From: Acidobacteriota bacterium | Lineage (GTDB): Bacteria; Acidobacteriota; Blastocatellia; Chloracidobacteriales; Chloracidobacteriaceae | Length of the DNA: 64,000 nucleotides | Assembly (NCBI GenBank): GCA_016208495.1 | Contig: JACQXX010000045.1 | Coordinates: 36,838-100,837 of the forward strand | Direction of reading: 5' to 3' | Shown: positions 35,227 to 43,401 of the stretch, piece after piece | How positions within the stretch are numbered: position 1 is the first letter of the stretch | Layout: each line of letters begins with the position of its first letter | Translations under genes and position numbers: made by a program | Notes under the pieces: model-generated | Told to the model about the DNA's origin: nothing | Seen by the model: only the letters and a program-made list of their open reading frames with translations | The model's database searches: none

Positions 35227-37701
35227 CTAATAAACCTGAAGTTCAATCTCAGTACTTGCCTGATTGTGGGCGAAATCTTCAGCCGTTACCGTGACGAGAT
35301 AGCGTCCAGGCGCCAGGCCCTTTGGAATGCACAGCGTTCCACAATTGGTTTTTTCCTGGTCTGACCAGACAAGTTGAACTGGTTGGGCGCCGTACATTTT
35401 GGCAACCAGTCGCACGGTGTCGCTATCAGCCGAAACCCGGAGCCGGACCAGCTCACCACTTCTGACGGTAGGTGTGTCTGCCGTGCCTTTGAGCTTTGGC
35501 GGATGAGAGTCAACCACAAAGGTTTTGGCTTCTTGATAGCCGTTGCCATGGTTGTCTGTCAGGAGCAACCGGCAGCGATACGTGCCATCGGGCAACCAGG
35601 CCGGCGCCAGAAATCTGGTTTCCCAAACCTTTTTATCCTCAATAAATTGCAAGGGAAGTGTCTCGCCAAACGGCAGCACGGCAAACACTGACGTAATGGA
35701 TTCATCGGTTTTGACCCGGATCACCGGATCACCCGGTTGAATCAACCGTGGCCGCAGCAACGCCCGTGGTGCCGCAATGAAGGCTGTGTACGGCGTGTCG
35801 AGCTTGTATTTTTGAGCCAGCCGGATGATTTCTGAAATGTAGTCTTCGCGTTCGCCATTCAAATCCATTTCCTTGAGTAGCGCCGTCACTCTGGCCTGGG
35901 CCCACAATCGGGGTAAATGATCGTGGGTGGCGTCCAGCTCAGGCAGCGAAACGGTTTGGGAAAGCTGGATCGGGTCCGTGCTGTGATATGCCTGAACCTG
36001 GACCGAAGTCGAGCCGGCAGATGGTTTGTACCGTCCGACAAACGCCAGGCTGCCTCCCTCAAACGTATGCTGGCCGTTTGGGTAAACCTGATAAAACAGC
36101 TCTGGGTTGGCAGGGACAAACTGCACTCCGGACAGAATCGAAGCTCCAACTTTGTCGAAAAACAGCTTGAGTTGGGCGGCGATGTCTTCGGTTTCCCGCA
36201 CCTGGACCGAGAAGCCGTTGAAGTGCTCGGCCAGGGTTTCAAGCCACGTCGTTTTGGCATCACTCCCCAGTGCAAAAGCAAAAAATCGCAGCCCGGTGAC
36301 TTCCTTCTGATTGGCGGTAAACGTCTGGATCAACTGTTTTTGCTGGGTTGTGCCCAGCGTTGGGTTGGCATCTGAAATCAGAATCAGCGTCCGTTCACCA
36401 GTCGGGAATTGTCCGATCAGTTCCTTTGCTTTCAAGAGTGCCTGTTTGAGATTGGTGCCGCCGGAAAGGTAGGAACTTCGAATTACATTCAAGGCCGCTT
36501 CGATCTGGTCGGGCGTGCCTGGGACAGGTTGGGGTGAAAAGGGAATGACTTCAGAATGAAAAAGCAGCAGGTTAAAGCGATCTTGCGGCGTCAGGTTATG
36601 CAGAAAGAACTCCACGGCTTCGACTGCCCGAACGAGTTTCTCCCCATGCATCGAAAGCGATGTGTCCAGGAGCACCAGAACATTTCGTGCCGGGGCGGCT
36701 TGGGAAGGTTGACCCATCTGAAACGTCGCCGTGGCTTGAAAGTAGCCATCTGGATTTTGTGCGGCCTGCGCCGGGTCGCGCAGGTCATAGGCTGAAATGT
36801 ATTCCGGTGCGCGATAGGCCAGCCACGACAGCGAACTGGTTTGAAGCTTCAGTTGATAATCGAGCGCAAAATCATCAGTCAATTTGACCTGCTGACCCGT
36901 GAACTCATATTCAAATTCATTGGGACTGGATGTGAGCGCCCGCATCGGATACGCCTTTGACCGAAAAACAGGCGGCGAGAGCGGCGTTTCGCTGACAATA
37001 TGGACGTGGATGGAAAAATTCGCGCAGGTTTGCACGTCGCCAAATGCCGGTTTAAGTGGGAAGGTAAAATGTGACGTCAGGCTGTCAACCGGCAGCATTT
37101 GGGTGTATTCAAGCTCCAGTCGTTTGGTGCCAAATGGTGGAATCGGAAAGACTTTGGCTGAAAACGCTGAATTTCCGCCGTGTTCGTCATCTTGTTGGAG
37201 CAGACCTGGATCAACCTGCTGATCTTTGATCTGAGTATAGATTTCATTGGCCCGACGTTTTTCCATGACCACGCCAGGAATCCGCAAATCGTCGTCCCAG
37301 ACCGCAAAATCCGAAATCGAAGCCAGCTTTGGCAACGCAAACAGGTATTTTCCTTCGAGCGTCGAGGAAATCGCATTATCAAAAATCTGACGAACTCGAA
37401 CCCGAGCCAGTTGATTGTCAATCCGCACATCAACGTGCATCACCTGGAGCGAAAGAATCGCCGCATCCGGTTTATCTTTGATCGAAGACGGAATCAGAAC
37501 CCCCGATTGAGCGTGACTTCGAAAGACTGGAAGCCAGCAGGGAAGGATGAGAAGGAAAGCCAGAATGAATACAGGGTTCAGGGTTCGGGGTTCAGGGTTT
37601 GAAAAACAGGGTTCGGGGCTCAGGGTTCGGGGTTCAGGTGATAATCCCAGAAGATTGATTTTCTTGAGATTGCTGGTGATATGAAGGTTAAGCCATTTCA
37701 T
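35227..37701 (-). CDS. Exported VIT and von Willebrand A domain protein
   Basis: 824 residues from the ATG at 37701; the frame reaches 37719 only through a TTG. The membrane/signal segment is at about 43-58 (PVFILAFLLILPCWLP). A VIT domain follows at about 80-210 (VDVRIDNQLARVRVRQIFDN... EGKYLFALPKLASISDFAVW), then a VWA domain near 335-500 with the MIDAS motif DTSLSM. The C-terminus is a beta-rich Ig-like region. VIT-VWA proteins bind extracellular ligands in a metal-dependent way. The N-terminal n-region is unusual: SPEPRTLSPEPCFSNPEPRT is encoded by GGTTC-type heptamers inserted before the hydrophobic core. Confidence 0.85.
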   Translation of the reverse strand: MKWLNLHITSNLKKINLLGLSPEPRTLSPEPCFSNPEPRTLNPVFILAFLLILPCWLPVFRSHAQSGVLIPSSIKDKPDAAILSLQVMHVDVRIDNQLARVRVRQIFDNAISSTLEGKYLFALPKLASISDFAVWDDDLRIPGVVMEKRRANEIYTQIKDQQVDPGLLQQDDEHGGNSAFSAKVFPIPPFGTKRLELEYTQMLPVDSLTSHFTFPLKPAFGDVQTCANFSIHVHIVSETPLSPPVFRSKAYPMRALTSSPNEFEYEFTGQQVKLTDDFALDYQLKLQTSSLSWLAYRAPEYISAYDLRDPAQAAQNPDGYFQATATFQMGQPSQAAPARNVLVLLDTSLSMHGEKLVRAVEAVEFFLHNLTPQDRFNLLLFHSEVIPFSPQPVPGTPDQIEAALNVIRSSYLSGGTNLKQALLKAKELIGQFPTGERTLILISDANPTLGTTQQKQLIQTFTANQKEVTGLRFFAFALGSDAKTTWLETLAEHFNGFSVQVRETEDIAAQLKLFFDKVGASILSGVQFVPANPELFYQVYPNGQHTFEGGSLAFVGRYKPSAGSTSVQVQAYHSTDPIQLSQTVSLPELDATHDHLPRLWAQARVTALLKEMDLNGEREDYISEIIRLAQKYKLDTPYTAFIAAPRALLRPRLIQPGDPVIRVKTDESITSVFAVLPFGETLPLQFIEDKKVWETRFLAPAWLPDGTYRCRLLLTDNHGNGYQEAKTFVVDSHPPKLKGTADTPTVRSGELVRLRVSADSDTVRLVAKMYGAQPVQLVWSDQEKTNCGTLCIPKGLAPGRYLVTVTAEDFAHNQASTEIELQVY
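37572..37638. repeat. Degenerate AACCCTG-family heptamers within the VIT-VWA signal region
   Basis: CAGGGTTCAGGGTTCGGGGTTCAGG-type units run through the start of the coding region and are translated as repeated PEPRTL phrases. Confidence 0.85.
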
Positions 37702-37759
37702 AAAATTTTGACTCTGCAAAGGAATCTTTCCTGATAAATGTGATGACCTTAGTTTTCCA

Positions 37760-37822
37760 AACCCTGAACCCTGAACCCTGAACCCTGCTTTAAAGACCCT
37801 GAACCCTGAACCCTGAACCCTG
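37760..37822. repeat. AACCCTG heptamer array at the propeller gene 3' end
   Basis: Two blocks of four AACCCTG units flank a short TTTAAAGA interruption. The propeller gene's last residues (GSGFRVQGL) and its stop are encoded by the array. Confidence 0.95.
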
Positions 37823-39808
37823 TTTTAAAACAACAATCCCCGCATCCGTTCCCACATAGAGGTGTTCATCAGTTGCTGTCAGGCTCAAGACGGTGGAAGA
37901 CGGAAGTTCGCTGGAAAGGTGCGTCCATTTCTGTGAGTCCAGGTCCAGAATCCACGCTCCGTCGAGTGTGCCGACACCGAGTTTGTTTCCGAAACACATC
38001 AAGGCATTGGGATTGACGGTTTGTTTGCCGATGTCGAAGGCGTGCAGATCACCGGATGGAAGAAGTTCAAAGACACCGCCGCCGTAAGTTCCTATAAATA
38101 AACGTGATTCAGTCGCGGCGAGTGCTGACACCCAGTTATGGGTCAGGTGTGAATTGGAATCAGTCCAGACACGGATGACTTTGCCGGATTGCACTTCGGC
38201 CAGTCCGCCTCCGGTGCCGACAAACACCGAGCGTCCAACCTGCAGAACACAATATACCGAATTACCCGGCAAGCCTTGGATTCGGGTCAAACTTTTGAAC
38301 TGATTGGGTTTACCCGTGGAAAGGCCATCGCTGGTGGCGACAACCAATTCTGTGCCCGGAAACACTGAATTGACAGAATCGCTTAAAAGTCCCTGCCGGG
38401 TCGTGACCGAGGACATTTGGGTGAGGGCGTCAATCTTCATCAGTCCATTTGACGTTGCCGCCCACATGACCTTGAGTTGGGGGTCAAACACCAGCTGGTT
38501 TATATCCCGGAGCGCATCGGATTCAAGATGCGCCATTCGTTTCCCTGTCGGGGAAAGGACATCAATGCCGTCACGGAAGGTCCCGGCCCAGAGGTTTCCG
38601 TCGGCGTCAAACTCCAGAGCTGAAATCTGATTGCTGGTCAGCGAACCCAGTGAGGCTGGAAGGGCAATCGGTTCAAATGCAAGTTGAGAAACGTCGGTGG
38701 TGATTTCTGATGACTTCCACAATCCCTGGTCACTGTTCAAAAACACGCTGTTTTCAACTGCTGAAACCCGGCATCCAGAAAGGGAAGGGGTTTGACTGAC
38801 AAATGGCTGGTCAAGTGGTTCAACCGAAAGCTGATTGCCGGTTTGGACGACCGTCGAGAGTGCTCCATTGTCCTGACACATCAGGATTTTTCCCTGACAG
38901 GTCGTAAGTGAAGCCAATCCCGGTAGCGTCGCAAGTGTATGAAAAAGATTGGGGGTGGTGGCTTCCGCCTGATCCATTTCGGTTTTGGAGACACTGGCCA
39001 ACCCGAAATCGGTCGCCACAATCACCTGTTCACCCAGTTCGGCAATACCCACCACCCGGTCAGAAGGCAGGCCGTGGCTGGTGGTGAACTGCTGCCAGCG
39101 TCCGCTGGTTTGAACCCATAATCCTTCGGAATATGTGCCGACATAGAGCCGTGATTCAATTTTGGAAAGGCATTCAATTGCGGGAAATCGGTGCTTTTCA
39201 CGTTCAAACTGGACCTGGGTAAATCGCAATCCATCAAAGGCAATCAATCCGCCGGCTTGTGTCCCAATCAACAGGGAATGAGCGTCAGCCAGCAGGGCCG
39301 TAATGTGTTGATTGTGATTGGGCCAGGTGTAGTGTTCAAACTGTACGCCATCAAAAGTCATGAGCCCCTCTTTCTCGGTTCCAATCCACAATGTGTTGTG
39401 AAAAACCGCCAGACAGGTGAGATCGTGTTCTGGTAGGCCATCTCGAAGGGTGAAATGCCGGGCTTGATTCCCAATTTGAACCAGCCCACCGGTTGTCGCC
39501 GCCACCAGTGTATTTTGAAACCTGGTTACATCGGTCACGTGTGAATCAGTAAAAATTGTTTGAATGTTTGAATGTTCAATAGGCCCGAGATGTTTGTGCT
39601 CAAAGGCAATAAACTCTTGATTTGAAATGAGTTTTCTGGTGCGGGCCAGGTCGGAATCAACCTGATGGTGAATCCAAAAAAAGATCGAAAGGAGCGTTAT
39701 TACAATGGCTGAAAATACAAATGTAATAAGTTTCGAGCGTCCGTGAAGCCGGATTTTGACGGTGTTCCACCGGAAAGAAAGTCGCCTGGGTCGAAGTTGA
39801 AAACTCAT
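37790..39808 (-). CDS. Membrane-anchored propeller protein without kinase or phosphatase domain
   Basis: 672 residues from the ATG at 39808; the longer frame uses a TTG. A basic N-terminus leads into one membrane helix (LITFVFSAIVITLLSIFFWI, about 26-45). The rest is repeated propeller blades resembling the 'two-component regulator propeller' domain (LWIGTEKEGLMTFDG, LYVGTYSEGLWV, LWAGTFRDGIDVLS, LFIGTYGGGVFEL). There is no Y_Y_Y, kinase or PP2C part, so it may be a ligand-binding partner rather than a complete sensor. The C-terminus ends inside an AACCCTG array, which suggests the original end was replaced or extended by repeat DNA. Confidence 0.82.
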   Translation of the reverse strand: MSFQLRPRRLSFRWNTVKIRLHGRSKLITFVFSAIVITLLSIFFWIHHQVDSDLARTRKLISNQEFIAFEHKHLGPIEHSNIQTIFTDSHVTDVTRFQNTLVAATTGGLVQIGNQARHFTLRDGLPEHDLTCLAVFHNTLWIGTEKEGLMTFDGVQFEHYTWPNHNQHITALLADAHSLLIGTQAGGLIAFDGLRFTQVQFEREKHRFPAIECLSKIESRLYVGTYSEGLWVQTSGRWQQFTTSHGLPSDRVVGIAELGEQVIVATDFGLASVSKTEMDQAEATTPNLFHTLATLPGLASLTTCQGKILMCQDNGALSTVVQTGNQLSVEPLDQPFVSQTPSLSGCRVSAVENSVFLNSDQGLWKSSEITTDVSQLAFEPIALPASLGSLTSNQISALEFDADGNLWAGTFRDGIDVLSPTGKRMAHLESDALRDINQLVFDPQLKVMWAATSNGLMKIDALTQMSSVTTRQGLLSDSVNSVFPGTELVVATSDGLSTGKPNQFKSLTRIQGLPGNSVYCVLQVGRSVFVGTGGGLAEVQSGKVIRVWTDSNSHLTHNWVSALAATESRLFIGTYGGGVFELLPSGDLHAFDIGKQTVNPNALMCFGNKLGVGTLDGAWILDLDSQKWTHLSSELPSSTVLSLTATDEHLYVGTDAGIVVLKQGSGFRVQGL

Positions 39809-40064
39809 TGTGATTTGACCAGTTTTGATTGGAATTGGCAAAAGAGGTGTCCATTATGGTCCCGGGTTCCAAATCAAACTGTGTGGCAAGCCCCAGCCAG
39901 AGCGTTGGAAAGTACACCAACCTCAGGTAGATCAACCACATATGGGGAGTGTGGGAACAGGCTGAACGGGCTGAACTGAAGCAATCTGAGAAACAGGTTT
40001 TAGTAGATGTTCGATTTTTTCGTGTATTTCGTGTATTTCGTGGTTAAAGATGCCTTATCAATCC

Positions 40065-40919
40065 CTACCCAAGCTCAAAAGAGGTCACCCCAAACAGCCG
40101 GTTGACGGGTAATGCGGCACAGGTCTGAGTGTACATCCGGGCTGTTTCAAACATGCTGACCATGGTGTGTCGCTGGACAAGTTCCAGTGCCGCAGGATTG
40201 ACTTCAGGAATATCGAGAAAGACTGGTGCTTCATTTGGGGCACCGGTTTTCAAGGCCAGGAACAGGTCTTCCGCCAGTTGCGGACTATCGGCAAACAATG
40301 GACCAATCTTGAACCCAGATTGACAGGGGCGGATGACACCGTATCCTGCAAGTCTTCCGTCAGTTCCGAGGACACCAAGCGCAATGCTCTCGGGTTGGGA
40401 AATCCAGCTTTTCAGGAACGACGTGCGATTGTCGTGGAAAAATGGCTGGTCATAGGCGCAGACTTCATCAAATGGAATTGTTGACAGTGGAACCAGGTTT
40501 GAGTCGGTTGGACGCACACCACCGCCGGTGCCCTGGTAGCGGATGTTTCGATAGGCCAGGGTAAATCCTGATTTCTGATAGTTTTCCTGCTGGGCCAGAA
40601 CACCGTCGAGACCAACAGTGCGGCCACTGAGATACGCCATAGCCGCATTCCAAATCTGAAGGCCATACCCTCGACCGCGATACTCGGGCCTGACAATATA
40701 AAACCCAATGAAGCCAAAAGAATCGCCATATTTCACGGCTGAAATGCTGGCGATGGGTTCGTTTCCAAGGTATCCGATGAGGAATCCGGTTGGGTCTGCC
40801 GCATAAAAACTATCAGCGTCGTAGCGCCCTGGATTCCAGCCTTCGGCTGCCGCCCAGCCCACGGCAATATCGAGTTCCTGACGGGTCATGGTTCTCACGG
40901 TGTAGTCCAATTGAGTCAT
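40065..40919 (-). CDS. GNAT-family acetyltransferase with a C-terminal second domain
   Basis: 284 residues. The N-terminal half is a GNAT fold with the acetyl-CoA motif VRPEYRGRGYGLQIWNAAM (about 76-94) and DADSFYAADPTGFLIGYLGN near 34-53. The C-terminal half (about 150-284) resembles the YitH-like acetyltransferase extension, with AYDQPFFHDNRTSFLKSWIS and GYGVIRPCQSGFKIGPLFA. Such proteins acetylate small molecules or protein lysines; the substrate is unknown. It is a lone gene, divergent from the glutaminase. Confidence 0.85.
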   Translation of the reverse strand: MTQLDYTVRTMTRQELDIAVGWAAAEGWNPGRYDADSFYAADPTGFLIGYLGNEPIASISAVKYGDSFGFIGFYIVRPEYRGRGYGLQIWNAAMAYLSGRTVGLDGVLAQQENYQKSGFTLAYRNIRYQGTGGGVRPTDSNLVPLSTIPFDEVCAYDQPFFHDNRTSFLKSWISQPESIALGVLGTDGRLAGYGVIRPCQSGFKIGPLFADSPQLAEDLFLALKTGAPNEAPVFLDIPEVNPAALELVQRHTMVSMFETARMYTQTCAALPVNRLFGVTSFELG

Positions 40920-41186
40920 AAGTTGTTTTTACTGCCTTTGGTGAGTTGATTTTCAGGATTTCGTTAAATTGTGGAATGTAGGGACAAAAATGAACCCTGG
41001 CAAGCGAGCAGCCAGTTCTGGCCAGTACAACTTTGGCTTGCAAAAGGATCTCAAGCAGGACAAGATTTGTCTATCCAGTTGATTTAATGAACCTTGTCGA
41101 ACTTTCATCAAACCCTTTCATTCCAGAGCCCACTCTTTTTCGTCCATCTGAACCATTTCAAACCTGAACTTCTGAAAGGAATTGCT

Positions 41187-42857
41187 ATGTCGTTTCAATC
41201 AGACGGCCTGGGGGCGACTTCAAATGAAGCCCGGACAGAACAAGATCTCGTTCCTCCCCACATCGGAACCGTGGACGGTCAACCTGTTGTACTCAATGGG
41301 ATTGACCTCGAATATCAAAAACTGTTTCAGCTCTTCGGATGTGATATTGACGGCACGATTTCGCGTGATGATTTGTTTGCCCGGCTTCAGGACTGCGGCA
41401 TCTGGGTCAATGATCCGCGCCTTCTGAAAACAGTCGAAACACTGCGGGCGCTCGAAGCCAACCACCGGATTACCTTTTCCCAGTTCAAGGAAATTTGCCA
41501 CCAGAACAGCAGCCTGATCAAAAAAGCGATTCAGGGAAATTTGATCATCCCCGAGTTTCAGGAAATGGTGGCAGTCTTTCAGGAGATGTTTACCAGCGTT
41601 CGGAAAAACACTTCGGGAAAAGTCGCCAATTACATTCCACAACTCAGCCGGGTCAATCCCGAACAATTTGCGGTCTCGATCTGCACGGTTGACGGTCAGC
41701 GATTGTCGTTGGGCGATGCCCAGGTAGATTTTTGTCTTCAATCAGTCAGCAAACCGGTCAATTACTGTCTGGCGCTCGAAGAGCACGGCGAAACGCACGT
41801 CCATCGGCACGTCGGACGCGAACCAAGTGGGCGCGGGTTTAACGAACTGACGCTCAACAACGATGGCCTCCCGCATAATCCATTGATCAATTCCGGGGCG
41901 ATTATGTGTTGTTCGATGATTAAGCCGGGGCTTGAACCGGCTGACCGGTTTGACTACGTGCTCAACACCTGGGGACGGCTGACCGGAGGCCAGCGCGTCA
42001 GCTTTAACAATCCGGTGTACCTCTCGGAACGCCGGACAGCGGATCGAAATTTTGCCTTGGGCTACTTTATGCGCGAGAAACAGGCGTTTCCGGCTGGAAC
42101 GGATTTGATTCAATCCCTGGAATTTTACTTTCAGTGTTGTTCGATTGAGACTTCAGCCGAGGCGCTGGCCGTGGCCGCCGCATCGCTGGCCAGTGCCGGG
42201 ATTTGCCCTATCACCGGAGACCGGATTTTCCATGCCCGGACGGTCCAAAACTGCCTTTCACTGATGTCGTCGTGCGGGATGTATGACTTTTCGGGCGAAT
42301 TTGCCTTCTCGATTGGGTTGCCGGCCAAGAGTGGTGTCTCCGGAGCGTTGATGGTGGTGGTTCCGGGCGTGATGGGAATTGCGCTCTGGTCTCCGCGACT
42401 GGACGCGCTGGGCAACTCGGTACGGGGCATTGAGTTTTGCAAACAGCTCGTGGAGCGCTATAACTTCCACAACTTTGACAGCCTGACGTTGGGTGAGAAC
42501 AAAAAACGCGACCCCCGGCTCAAGAAAAACCAGACCCGAATCGAAGGCACCGTCAATTTGTGTTGGGCCGCGAGTCAGGGCGACATCAGCGAGATCCAGA
42601 AACTGGCATCGCTTGGCGTAGACCTCGACGGAGCGGACTATGACGGACGCACGGCGCTCCATCTGGCGGCTTCAGAGGGTCACGACGTGGTGGTGAAATA
42701 CCTGATCGAACGCGGCGTTCATCTAAGCCCGATTGACCGCTGGGGAGGCACACCGTTGACCGACGCCCGGCGCGGCAACCACGAACTGGTGGCCCGCTTG
42801 CTTGAAGCCGCGCTTCAGAAAAAAGAATTGAGAATGAAGAATCCCTCTGGTGGTTAG
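41187..42857 (+). CDS. Glutaminase with EF-hand-like N-terminus and C-terminal ankyrin repeats
   Basis: 556 residues, ATG at 41187 with AAAGGA upstream. An EF-hand-like segment (DIDGTISRDDL, 53-63) lies in a helical head. The glutaminase domain at about 145-430 has NYIPQLSRVNP, the catalytic S-x-x-K (S186, K189, in LQSVSKPVNY), LINSGAIM (233-240), SERRTADRN (280-288) and SCGMYDFSGEFAF (362-374). Two ankyrin repeats (DYDGRTALHLAASEGHD, then DRWGGTPLTDARRGNHELV) finish it. It converts glutamine to glutamate and ammonia. The three-part layout is that of animal GLS; the usual short bacterial GlsA lacks both ends. The stop codon and last residues lie in TGGTTAG heptamers. Confidence 0.9.
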   Translation: MSFQSDGLGATSNEARTEQDLVPPHIGTVDGQPVVLNGIDLEYQKLFQLFGCDIDGTISRDDLFARLQDCGIWVNDPRLLKTVETLRALEANHRITFSQFKEICHQNSSLIKKAIQGNLIIPEFQEMVAVFQEMFTSVRKNTSGKVANYIPQLSRVNPEQFAVSICTVDGQRLSLGDAQVDFCLQSVSKPVNYCLALEEHGETHVHRHVGREPSGRGFNELTLNNDGLPHNPLINSGAIMCCSMIKPGLEPADRFDYVLNTWGRLTGGQRVSFNNPVYLSERRTADRNFALGYFMREKQAFPAGTDLIQSLEFYFQCCSIETSAEALAVAAASLASAGICPITGDRIFHARTVQNCLSLMSSCGMYDFSGEFAFSIGLPAKSGVSGALMVVVPGVMGIALWSPRLDALGNSVRGIEFCKQLVERYNFHNFDSLTLGENKKRDPRLKKNQTRIEGTVNLCWAASQGDISEIQKLASLGVDLDGADYDGRTALHLAASEGHDVVVKYLIERGVHLSPIDRWGGTPLTDARRGNHELVARLLEAALQKKELRMKNPSGG

Positions 42858-42885
42858 TGGTTAGTGGTTAGTGGTTAGTGGTTAG
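42851..42885. repeat. TGGTTAG heptamer array (five exact units)
   Basis: Five exact units; the first supplies the glutaminase stop codon (42855-42857). Confidence 0.95.
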
Positions 42886-42904
42886 AAATCAATACTTTCG
42901 AAGA

Positions 42905-42956
42905 AAAACCCCGAACCCTGGTTTTCTGAACCCTGAACCCTGGTCTTCTGAACCCT
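42905..42956. repeat. AACCCTG-family units abutting the next start codon
   Basis: GAACCCTG-type units interrupted by TTTTCT run directly into the ATG at 42957, leaving no room for a standard ribosome site. Confidence 0.8.
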
Positions 42957-43364
42957 ATGAATTGGAAAAACTTACTCCTCTGGTCTGGTTATGTTGTTTT
43001 CGCTGGCATTGCTTTTTACACCGGTTGGAGCGACCGGATTTTCTCGTTTTCAGGTCCGCTCGCCTCGGTGAAAGTGCTGATTTGGGTGATTTATCTCAGT
43101 TTTCTGGCCTTCACGGTTTTCTGTAGCACCAAAGAAGACTTGCTTCGAAGTCTGTTCAAAATGGCTGAACTGCATTGGGGACGGCAAGTTGGGATGGATC
43201 TGTACATCGGGTTGACGCTGATGACGTTGATGATCTACCTGCACAGCGGTTCGTGGCTGGTGGTGCTGGCGTGGGTGGTGCCACTGCTGCTGTACGTCAA
43301 TCTGGCAACGCTGCTCTACGTCGTGATTTATTTTGACTCGATTGTGGCGAAGTTTATGAATTGA
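42957..43364 (+). CDS. Small four-helix membrane protein
   Basis: 135 residues with four predicted membrane segments (about 5-22, 36-56, 79-96 and 100-125). Notable phrases are SLFKMAELHWGRQVGMDLYI and a final FDSIVAKFMN. The composition suits an inner-membrane protein. I do not recognise the family and no catalytic residues are evident. The upstream region is repeat DNA without a ribosome site, so expression may depend on the glutaminase transcript. Confidence 0.65.
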   Translation: MNWKNLLLWSGYVVFAGIAFYTGWSDRIFSFSGPLASVKVLIWVIYLSFLAFTVFCSTKEDLLRSLFKMAELHWGRQVGMDLYIGLTLMTLMIYLHSGSWLVVLAWVVPLLLYVNLATLLYVVIYFDSIVAKFMN

Positions 43365-43401
43365 ATCTAGTTGGTGAAGATAGGTCCAGCGATCCGATTG
43401 C

